Positions 1 through 6,216 of a DNA stretch of 9,790 nt are shown here, piece after piece (the first letter of the stretch is position 1; each line of letters starts with the position of its first letter). Made by a program: the position numbers and the translations under genes. Source of the stretch: Methylococcus sp. UBA6136 (lineage in GTDB: Bacteria > Pseudomonadota > Gammaproteobacteria > Methylococcales > Methylococcaceae); NCBI GenBank assembly GCA_002423305.1, contig DIVI01000126.1:1-9790 (forward strand), written 5' to 3'. The notes under the pieces are model-generated. The model ran no database searches. It was not told the origin of the DNA and was given only the letters and a program-made list of their open reading frames with translations.

Positions 1-38
1 CTGAGCGTTACAACTGCAAGCGTTTCGGGTAACGCCAT
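1..38 (-). CDS. possible start of a further gene downstream of mfd, cut by the left edge
   Basis: On the minus strand an ATG at 38-36 shares its A with the mfd stop codon (TGATG overlap). The frame stays open to the edge of the window and reads MALPETLAVVTL. A G-rich stretch (GGGGGCGA, inside the end of mfd) lies about six bases upstream and could help ribosome binding. The one-base overlap is a common arrangement for translationally coupled genes, so this may be the next gene of an mfd transcript. Only 12 codons are visible. No family can be assigned, and the open frame could be chance. Confidence 0.3.
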   Translation of the reverse strand, partial: MALPETLAVVTL

Positions 39-3000
39 CAAGCGTCGCCCCCGAGCAGTTCGACCAGCTTTTCGACAAACGCAATCCTCGCCTCGGCAGT
101 TTCCAGGGGCGCGATGAAACGCAACTTCTCGGGCCCGTCCAGTTTGTAGGTTTGCGACTGGGTTTGTATGAGCTGGATAACCTTCATGGGGTCGATTTCG
201 GGATTGGGATGAAACAGCACTCGGCCACCGGTGGCGTTCGCATCGATCTTGCGAATGCCCAGTTTTTCGGCACGCAGCTTGAGTCCGGTAATGGCAAACA
301 GCGTCTTCGCCGCCGGCGGCAGAAGACCGAAACGATCGATCATTTCCACCTGAAGCGCCCGCAGATCCTCGTCGTTGCGCGCGTTGGCGATGCGCTTGTA
401 AAGGACCAGCCGGGTATGGACGTCACCGAGATAATCCTCTGGAATGAGCGCAGGACTTTGCAGATCGATTTCTGGGCCGGCTTCATGCGGCAACAGATCG
501 ATTTCGGGCTGTCTCCCGGATTGCAAGGCCTTGACGGCGCGTTCCAGCAAGTCGGTGTACAGACTCAGGCCGATCTCCTGAATCTGCCCGCTTTGTTCGT
601 CGCCGAGCAACTCGCCGGCGCCCCGGATTTCCAGATCATGGGATGACAGCATGAAGCCCGCTCCCAGCTCACCCGAAGCCTCGATCGCCGCCAGGCGCTT
701 CGTGGCATCGGACGTCATCAGGCTTTTCGGCGGTACGATCAGATAGGCGTAGGCGCGATGATGCGAGCGCCCGACCCGACCGCGAATCTGGTGCAGTTGC
801 GAGAGTCCCAGCATGTCGGCGCGATTGATGATGATGGTGTTCGCACTGGGAACATCGATCCCGCTTTCGATGATGGTGGTGCAGAGCAGCACGTTGAACC
901 GTTGGTGATAAAAGTCGAGCATGATCTGCTCCAGTTCCCGCTCTGGCATCTGGCCATGCGCGATGCGGATTCGGGCCAGCGGCACCAGTGTTTCCAGATC
1001 GCGAGCCATTTTCTCCATCGTCTCGATCTTGTTGTGCAGGAAATACACCTGACCGCCGCGCTTGATCTCGCGTAACACGGCCTCCTCGATCAGGCCACCG
1101 TCCCATTCGCTGACAAAGGTCTTGATGGCGTGCCGGTTGGGCGGCGGCGTCGCAATGATGGAAATGTCTCGCAGACCCGCCATCGCCATGTTGAGTGTGC
1201 GTGGAATGGGGGTGGCCGTCAGTGTCAGGAAATCAAGTTCGCTGCGCAGCTTCTTGAAGTGCTCTTTCTGCGACACCCCGAAACGCTGCTCTTCGTCGAC
1301 GATGACCAGCCCCAGATCCTTGAAGCCGACATCCTTTTGCAGGATCTTGTGGGTACCGATGAGAATATCGATCTTGCCCTCGGCCATCTCGGCGACGACC
1401 TGATCCTGCTGTTTCTTGCCGACGAACCGCGACAGCGTCTCGACGCGGATAGGCCAGTCGGCAAAGCGATCGCGAAAGTTCTGAAAATGCTGCTGAGCCA
1501 GCAGGGTTGTCGGCACCAGTACGGCAACCTGTTTGCCATTCTGCACCGCGATGAAGGCAGCGCGCATGGCCACCTCGGTCTTGCCGAAGCCTACGTCACC
1601 ACAGATGACGCGATCCATGGGCTGCGGCGAAGCCATGTCCTTGATGACATCGAGGATCGCGGTTTCCTGATCCGGTGTTTCCTCAAATGGAAATCCGGCC
1701 GCGAAGCTCGCATATTCCCCTGTGATCGTGGTGTGGCTGTGCCCCTGACGCAGCGCCCGCTTGGCGTAAATATCCAGCAATTCGGCAGCGACATCCCGCA
1801 CCCGCTCCAGCGCCTTACGACGGGCTTTCTGCCACTGCTCGCCCCCCAACCGATGCAGTGGGGCAGATTCGGGGCTGGCGCCACTGTAGCGTCCGATCAG
1901 GTGTAGCGACGAGACCGGAACATACAGCGTGTCCTGGTTAGCATATTCCAGCGTCAGGAACTCGGCTTCAATCCCGCCAACGGTGAGCCTCGTCAATCCC
2001 ATGAAGCGACCTACCCCATGATCCTGGTGCACCACCGGTGCATGGATTTCAAGTTCCTCCAGATTGCGCAGGATCTGATCGATCTTATGGCCGGTACTGG
2101 ATCGACGACGCCGACGCTGCTGAACTTTCTCCCCGGAGAGCTGGCTCTCCGTGACAATGGCGAGGTTGGGATCCGTCATCCACAAGCCATGATCCATCGG
2201 CGCGATCACCAGACAGACCGGCTCGGCACTCTCCATGAATTGCGTCCAGGACTCGATCACCTTCGGCTTGATGTGCTGGCGACCCAGCACTTCCAACAAG
2301 GCTTCACGATGCCCGGCGGTTTCGGCGACAAACAGGGTGCGTTCGGCCTGCTCCCGGAGCAATGAGGTCAGCGCTTCGGCCGGCTCTTTCTGTCGGACAT
2401 TCAGGGCCAGCGAAGGCAAGGGCTGGCAGCCATATTCGATCGCAGCAGTCGTACCGACCCCCTCCGACGCATGATCCTGCTCCAGCAGAATCAGCGGTTT
2501 GCCATGGAGACGCTCATCGAGTTGCCCGGGGGCAAGAAATAACCGCTCGGGCGGCAAGGGTGGTCGGTCGAGGTAATTGAGACGGTGTTCATAACGTGCC
2601 CGGGTATCCGTGAAGAACTGGCCGGCTGCCTTCTCTACTTGCCCGTGCAGCACCACCGTGGTTTTGGCAGGCAGATAATCGAACAGGGTTTCGGTCTGCT
2701 CCACAAACAACGGGAAGTAATAGTCCACGCCTCCCGCCGCCACGCCCTTGCTGACCTGCTGATACAGCGCATTATTGCTGGATATTTCGGGGAATTCGGT
2801 ACGAAAGGCCTGGCGAAAGCGCTTGATGGCTTCATCATCGAACGGGAATTCCCTGGCGGGAAAAAGATTGATTTCCGCGACCCTATCGCTGGACCGTTGA
2901 GTTTCCGGATCGAATATGCGAATGGATTCCACCTCGTCATCAAATAATTCGATGCGAAAAGGCACATGACTGCCCATCGGAAACAAATCGAGTATCGAGC

Positions 3001-3586
3001 CACGAATCGCAAACTCGCCATGCTGCAGCACCTGGGTGACGCAGTGATAACTGACACTCTCCAGGCGTAACCGGGTTTCCTCAAGACTCACACGACTCCC
3101 CGGCTTGAGCATGAAAGTATTGCCCAGAACATGGCTGCGCGGAGTCAGTCGTTGCATCAATGTGGCCACTGGGGTCAGCAGAACACCATGCGGGGTATGT
3201 GAAAGCTCCGCGAGCGTCTTCAGTCGCTCCGAAACAATCTCGGGCAGCGGTGAGAAAGTATCGTAAGGAAGGGTTTCCCAGTCGGGGAAATGCAATACCG
3301 AAGAGTCTCCACCGAGAAAAAAGCGAATCTCATGCTCAAGCCGAACCGCCGTCTGAGTATCTTCGGTCACCACCAGATAAAGGCATTGATCCCGACGGAT
3401 GGCCTGCGCGAGCGCCAGGGCATCGCCACAACCCGAAAGTCCGCGCCAAACCAATGTTTGGCCAGCCTGGTCGGGGGTCACTGGAATCAGTGGGGAAACT
3501 CGGGAGGGATTCAGTGAGTATGCGTTCATCATATAAAGTTCATCAGAAGCCATTCCAATAGGGATCACGGATACGGCCTCTCGCAC
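38..3586 (-). CDS. mfd: transcription-repair coupling factor Mfd
   Basis: Mfd is a cytoplasmic ATP-driven DNA translocase. It pushes stalled RNA polymerase off damaged DNA and recruits UvrA for nucleotide excision repair. The 1182-residue frame follows E. coli Mfd (1148 aa) throughout. Visible parts are a UvrB-like N-terminal module with RGSILDLFPMG near residue 195, the RNA-polymerase-interacting domain starting around VVHQDHGVGR (518-527), and the Walker A motif GDVGFGKT (663-670). Next come the Walker B motif DEEQ (764-767), LTLTATPIPRT (787-797), the RecG-like RGRVGRSHH motif (935-943) and a C-terminal D7 domain from about 1030. The gene looks complete. The start is uncertain. The GTG at 3586 has the best Shine-Dalgarno (GGAAAGG, six bases upstream). 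ATGs at 3553, 3532 and 3529 give lengths closer to relatives but have weak sites. It is transcribed divergently from the H-NS-family gene. Confidence 0.97.
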   Translation of the reverse strand: MREAVSVIPIGMASDELYMMNAYSLNPSRVSPLIPVTPDQAGQTLVWRGLSGCGDALALAQAIRRDQCLYLVVTEDTQTAVRLEHEIRFFLGGDSSVLHFPDWETLPYDTFSPLPEIVSERLKTLAELSHTPHGVLLTPVATLMQRLTPRSHVLGNTFMLKPGSRVSLEETRLRLESVSYHCVTQVLQHGEFAIRGSILDLFPMGSHVPFRIELFDDEVESIRIFDPETQRSSDRVAEINLFPAREFPFDDEAIKRFRQAFRTEFPEISSNNALYQQVSKGVAAGGVDYYFPLFVEQTETLFDYLPAKTTVVLHGQVEKAAGQFFTDTRARYEHRLNYLDRPPLPPERLFLAPGQLDERLHGKPLILLEQDHASEGVGTTAAIEYGCQPLPSLALNVRQKEPAEALTSLLREQAERTLFVAETAGHREALLEVLGRQHIKPKVIESWTQFMESAEPVCLVIAPMDHGLWMTDPNLAIVTESQLSGEKVQQRRRRRSSTGHKIDQILRNLEELEIHAPVVHQDHGVGRFMGLTRLTVGGIEAEFLTLEYANQDTLYVPVSSLHLIGRYSGASPESAPLHRLGGEQWQKARRKALERVRDVAAELLDIYAKRALRQGHSHTTITGEYASFAAGFPFEETPDQETAILDVIKDMASPQPMDRVICGDVGFGKTEVAMRAAFIAVQNGKQVAVLVPTTLLAQQHFQNFRDRFADWPIRVETLSRFVGKKQQDQVVAEMAEGKIDILIGTHKILQKDVGFKDLGLVIVDEEQRFGVSQKEHFKKLRSELDFLTLTATPIPRTLNMAMAGLRDISIIATPPPNRHAIKTFVSEWDGGLIEEAVLREIKRGGQVYFLHNKIETMEKMARDLETLVPLARIRIAHGQMPERELEQIMLDFYHQRFNVLLCTTIIESGIDVPSANTIIINRADMLGLSQLHQIRGRVGRSHHRAYAYLIVPPKSLMTSDATKRLAAIEASGELGAGFMLSSHDLEIRGAGELLGDEQSGQIQEIGLSLYTDLLERAVKALQSGRQPEIDLLPHEAGPEIDLQSPALIPEDYLGDVHTRLVLYKRIANARNDEDLRALQVEMIDRFGLLPPAAKTLFAITGLKLRAEKLGIRKIDANATGGRVLFHPNPEIDPMKVIQLIQTQSQTYKLDGPEKLRFIAPLETAEARIAFVEKLVELLGGDA

Positions 3587-3642
3587 CCCTTACCTTTCCG
3601 GCTAATAAAACAGACGCCGTGGCTAACTCGAATATGCCAATA

Positions 3643-3658
3643 CCAGGACAAAGCCTGG
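3643..3658. repeat. small inverted repeat in the mfd leader/upstream region
   Basis: CCAGG (3643-3647) and CCTGG (3654-3658) are perfect inverted copies separated by six bases. An outer TGCCA/TGGCA pair (3635-3639 and 3656-3660) overlaps the right arm and would compete with it. Neither strand has a T-run after the stem, so it is not a terminator. It could be a leader hairpin or an operator-like dyad, or chance. Confidence 0.3.
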
Positions 3659-3677
3659 CAGCATTGATGGGCTCTGC

Positions 3678-3707
3678 TTGTTTAATTTTTTGTGGACTGT
3701 TTATACT
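3678..3707 (+). promoter_or_regulatory. candidate sigma-70 promoter of the H-NS-family gene
   Basis: TTGTTT (3678-3683) as -35 and TATACT (3702-3707) as -10 are 18 bases apart, close to consensus in sequence and spacing. Transcription would begin near 3714 and give a leader of about 54 bases before the ATG at 3768. The sequence around it is A/T-rich with T-runs, the type of DNA H-NS proteins bind, so autorepression is a reasonable guess. Confidence 0.55.
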
Positions 3708-3755
3708 ATCGACGGTGAATTGGAATTTACCCACGAATACAGAAACAACCCTACC

Positions 3756-3761
3756 TGAGGT
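3756..3761 (+). promoter_or_regulatory. ribosome binding site of the H-NS-family gene
   Basis: TGAGGT lies six bases before the ATG at 3768. It is the clearest Shine-Dalgarno in the window and fixes the start of this gene. Confidence 0.75.
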
Positions 3762-3767
3762 CAAAAA

Positions 3768-4088
3768 ATGAACAACGATCTGGAAAGATTATCCGAAGCG
3801 GAATTGGCCAATGTCATTGCCAATGCCCAGCGTGCCCTGAAGGAGAAACAGCATAGCAAACGGAAAGGGGTCATTGCACAAATCAAAGAACTGGCTGCTT
3901 CCATTGGGGTTTCCGTCGAAATCACAGACGGTGACAAACCCGTTTCATCCAGGCGTGGCAGCAAGGTAGCGCCAAAATATCGGAACCCCAACAACCACAA
4001 CCAAACCTGGACAGGACGGGGCATGAAGCCTCGGTGGTTACAGGCGTTGATTCAACAGGGACGTCACGCCGACGAATTCCTCATTTAA
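3768..4088 (+). CDS. H-NS family nucleoid-associated DNA-binding protein
   Basis: This 106-residue protein has the usual H-NS-family layout. A helical, charged N-terminal half (about 1-52) would serve oligomerisation. A short polar linker (53-68, rich in Ser, Arg and Lys) leads to a C-terminal DNA-binding domain (about 69-106). The domain begins KYRNPNN and carries the signature TWTGRGMKPRWL at 80-91. Such proteins bind A/T-rich DNA in the minor groove, silence transcription and compact the nucleoid. The core loop reads Arg84-Gly85-Met86, where E. coli H-NS has Gln-Gly-Arg. It resembles the short BpH3/HvrA-type relatives more than enterobacterial H-NS. It is the only plus-strand gene here, with its own promoter, ribosome binding site and terminator, so it is a single-gene unit. 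Its base composition, about half G+C, is lower than its neighbours. Confidence 0.93.
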   Translation: MNNDLERLSEAELANVIANAQRALKEKQHSKRKGVIAQIKELAASIGVSVEITDGDKPVSSRRGSKVAPKYRNPNNHNQTWTGRGMKPRWLQALIQQGRHADEFLI

Positions 4089-4104
4089 TCGGCAGGCCCA
4101 TTCG

Positions 4105-4140
4105 AAAGGGGATTTATCCATCGGATAAATCCCCTTTTTC
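4105..4140. terminator. intrinsic terminator between the convergent H-NS-family gene and aguB
   Basis: A perfect 15-base stem (AAAGGGGATTTATCC at 4105-4119, its complement at 4123-4137) encloses a three-base loop. On the plus strand it continues into T-residues (4135-4139), 16 bases after the H-NS-family stop. Read on the minus strand the stem again ends in TTT, about 60 bases after the aguB stop, but the tail beyond is CGAAT and so weaker. It should end the plus-strand transcript well, and may also stop transcripts from aguB. Confidence 0.9.
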
Positions 4141-4195
4141 TTGCGCGGTGTGGTCCCGCTCCAACAGATGGGCCGGCGTCTTTATTTCCCCTAAA

Positions 4196-5086
4196 TCAAT
4201 CTATAAAGCGTCGCGTCAGGTTTCCGTAAGCATCAATTCGCCGATCTCGAAGAAACGGCCAGATTCGCCGGACATCCTCGGATCGCTTGCGATCAATATC
4301 GACCCGCAAAACCCGTTCTTCGCCAGCCTCTGCCCGGCATAAAAACTCGCCCTGCGGCCCCGCCGCAAAACTGTTACCCCAAAATCGGATGCCCGGTGTC
4401 TGACCGCTAGGATCAGGCTCATCCCCTGCACGATTGCAGGCAATGACAGGTAAACCATTGGCCACGGCATGTCCACGCTGCACGGTAATCCAGGCATTCA
4501 GCTGTCGTTCGCGTTCATCCTCCGCATCCCCGGGATTCCAGCCGATGGCTGTGGGATACAGCAGGATGTCGGCCCCAGCCAAGGCCATGAGCCGGGCCGC
4601 TTCTGGATACCATTGATCCCAGCAAACCAGCACCCCGAGTTTGCCGACCGAGGTTTCAATCGGCGTGAAACCCAAATCCCCGGGCGTGAAATAGAATTTC
4701 TCATAATATCCAGGGTCGTCGGGAATATGCATCTTGCGGTATTTGCCGACCATGCGGCCATCGCGCTCGAACACCACCGCCGTATTGTGGTAAAGGCCCG
4801 GTGCCCGCTTCTCGAACAGCGAGGCGACGATGACCACGCCCAATTCTGCGGCCAGATGCCCGAGAGCCTCCGTGGTCGGCCCCGGAATCGGCTCGGCGAG
4901 ATCAAACCGGCTAGCATCTTCTGTCTGGCAAAAATAAGGTCCCAGATGGAGTTCGGGTAACAGCACCAGTTCCGCGCCTGCAGCCGCGGCTTCGCGAATC
5001 GCCCGAATGGAGGCTTCCAGATTCACAAGAGGATCGGCAGCGCCACAGGCTTGCTGAACAAAAGCGAGTTTAATCACTGAAGACAT
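4196..5086 (-). CDS. aguB: N-carbamoylputrescine amidase AguB
   Basis: AguB hydrolyses N-carbamoylputrescine to putrescine, CO2 and ammonia, the second step from agmatine. It is a cytoplasmic enzyme of the nitrilase superfamily. From the ATG at 5086 the protein has 296 residues, the normal family length. The catalytic triad is visible as Glu45 (LLPELH), Lys118 (YRKMHIPDDPG) and Cys155 (VLVCWDQWYPE). The FYFTPGDLGF and YPTAIGW segments are also typical of AguB. The frame extends upstream to 5203, but that part overlaps aguA and lacks family similarity, so MSSVIKLAFVQQ is the chosen start. Only five bases separate it from the aguA stop, and no good Shine-Dalgarno is seen. Translation is therefore probably coupled to aguA. 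The gene ends facing the H-NS-family gene across a terminator. Confidence 0.95.
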   Translation of the reverse strand: MSSVIKLAFVQQACGAADPLVNLEASIRAIREAAAAGAELVLLPELHLGPYFCQTEDASRFDLAEPIPGPTTEALGHLAAELGVVIVASLFEKRAPGLYHNTAVVFERDGRMVGKYRKMHIPDDPGYYEKFYFTPGDLGFTPIETSVGKLGVLVCWDQWYPEAARLMALAGADILLYPTAIGWNPGDAEDERERQLNAWITVQRGHAVANGLPVIACNRAGDEPDPSGQTPGIRFWGNSFAAGPQGEFLCRAEAGEERVLRVDIDRKRSEDVRRIWPFLRDRRIDAYGNLTRRFID

Positions 5087-5091
5087 GGCAA

Positions 5092-6144
5092 TCAGGCAAC
5101 GCAAATGGACGAAGGAAACTGCATGGTCATGCAGTGCAAACTGCCGTACTGGCGAATCAGAGGCAAGCAATCGATGGCGATGATTTCGTGGTCCGGAAAA
5201 CAAGTCGCCAACCGCTCCAGCGCCACCCGATCCGCTGGATCGTTGTAAATCGGCACCAGTACCGCCTCATTAATAATCAGAAAATTGGCATAGGTGGCCG
5301 GCAGGCGGTCGCCCTCCTCACTGCGGATGGGCGCGGGGATCGGCAACGGCACCAGGCGGTAGGGCTGGCCGGAGGCATTCCTGAAAGTAGCCAGCTGCGC
5401 CGCCATGCGGGTGAATTCCGGATAGAGCGGATCATCGGGCTGGTCACAGGCGGTATAGGCGATCGTATCCGGCGAGCAGAATCGGGCCAGCGTATCGATG
5501 TGCGCATCGGTATCATCGCCCTCGGCATGGCCATGCTCCAGCCATAGGATCTGATCAGCACCCAGTCGCGCCTCCAGCTGCGCCTCGATCTGATCTTTCG
5601 AGCAGTCGGGATTGCGGTTGGGATTCAGCAGACAGCGGGTCGTCGTCATCACCGAGCCGGCCCCATCGGTCTCGACACTGCCGCCTTCCAGCACGAAGTC
5701 GACGGCCTTCAGTGTCGTGATCCCCAATGCGCCCGATTCGTGCAGCCGGCGGGCGATGGCGGCATCGTCTGCATGCTCGTACTTGCCACCCCATCCATTG
5801 AAGCGGAAATCCAGCATACGTGGGCCGGCTTCGGTCTGGACGGATAACGGCGCCGTGTCGCGAACCCAGACATCGTTGTAGGGCATCACGACAAAGCGAA
5901 TCTGCCCGATGTCCGCGCCACGCTCGATCAGGCCGCGCTCGATGCTCTGGCGGTGATCTTCGCTGCGACAAGCCACGATGAGCCGCTCGCGGCGCGCTAC
6001 CTCAACTGCAATGTGGAAATAGGTCTTTTCAACCGCCGGGAGCCAGGGCGTGAAATCGCCTTCATCATAGGGCCAAGCCAGAAAAACGGCAGATTGCTCC
6101 GCCCATTCAGGAATCAAAAAAGTGCGTGTCGATTCGGCGTTCAC
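5092..6144 (-). CDS. aguA: agmatine deiminase AguA (PAD_porph family)
   Basis: AguA converts agmatine to N-carbamoylputrescine and ammonia in the cytoplasm and feeds AguB encoded just downstream. From the GTG at 6144 the protein has 350 residues. Typical motifs are NDVWVRDTAP (90-99), GWGGKY (117-122), LEGGSVETDG (152-161), HGHAEGDDTDAHID (204-217, with His215 the likely catalytic His) and GSLHCMTMQ (334-342, catalytic Cys338). The Cys loop reads YGSLHC where plant-type enzymes have GGGNIHC. This form is frequent in proteobacterial relatives, and the adjacent aguB supports the agmatine assignment. The start is uncertain. A TTG at 6174 extends the frame by ten residues but sits within or just after a possible -10 box, and a TTG at 6117 would remove nine. 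None has a good Shine-Dalgarno. GTG was chosen because PEWAEQSAVFLAWP then lies at the usual distance from the N-terminus. Confidence 0.92.
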   Translation of the reverse strand: MNAESTRTFLIPEWAEQSAVFLAWPYDEGDFTPWLPAVEKTYFHIAVEVARRERLIVACRSEDHRQSIERGLIERGADIGQIRFVVMPYNDVWVRDTAPLSVQTEAGPRMLDFRFNGWGGKYEHADDAAIARRLHESGALGITTLKAVDFVLEGGSVETDGAGSVMTTTRCLLNPNRNPDCSKDQIEAQLEARLGADQILWLEHGHAEGDDTDAHIDTLARFCSPDTIAYTACDQPDDPLYPEFTRMAAQLATFRNASGQPYRLVPLPIPAPIRSEEGDRLPATYANFLIINEAVLVPIYNDPADRVALERLATCFPDHEIIAIDCLPLIRQYGSLHCMTMQFPSSICVA

Positions 6145-6173
6145 AGCGAAAGAGGTCCCGGCTAAAAGTCGCA

Positions 6174-6180
6174 AATTCTA
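6174..6180 (-). promoter_or_regulatory. possible -10 box upstream of aguA
   Basis: On the minus strand GGGTAGAAT precedes the aguA coding start in the gap after cstA, and TAGAAT differs from the sigma-70 -10 consensus at one base. No good -35 lies 16-19 bases upstream, where the DNA is G/C-rich. If used, transcription would begin inside the first codons of the TTG-initiated frame, favouring the GTG at 6144. It would give aguAB a promoter separate from cstA. Confidence 0.25.
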
Positions 6181-6216
6181 CCCGAAAACCCGCCGCGCCC
6201 CTGAGTCAGCACACCC

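Larger units (their letters stand above)
3587..3767. other. A/T-rich divergent intergenic region between mfd and the H-NS-family gene
   Basis: This region must hold the promoters for both divergent genes. It contains the Shine-Dalgarno for the GTG start of mfd, a small dyad at 3643-3658, and the plus-strand promoter candidate at 3678-3707. The right half (3678-3710) has long T-runs and is the most A/T-rich stretch nearby. I see no clear sigma-70 promoter for mfd: TTTTAT near 3605-3610 on the minus strand is a poor -10, and no good -35 pairs with it. Short open frames here are not convincing genes. Confidence 0.7.

Noticed and set aside
152..646. 164-codon plus-strand open frame opposite the 3' end of mfd
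   Set aside because: It lies wholly antisense to strongly conserved mfd codons and shows no recognisable domain or ribosome site. It is expected in GC-rich DNA.
1130..1906. 258-codon plus-strand open frame opposite the mfd translocase domain
   Set aside because: It is antisense to the Walker A/B region of mfd. Its composition follows from the complementary codons, and I recognise no family features.
3543..3764. 73-codon minus-strand frame across the divergent intergenic region
   Set aside because: It overlaps the mfd start in another frame and spans the promoter region. It has no ribosome site or recognisable protein features.
4034..4342. 102-codon plus-strand frame crossing the terminator
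   Set aside because: It overlaps the H-NS-family and aguB coding ends and reads through the terminator stem. It is an out-of-frame shadow.
5087..5203. 39-codon upstream extension of aguB
   Set aside because: It overlaps the aguA end in another frame and has no nitrilase-family similarity. The family start matches the ATG at 5086.
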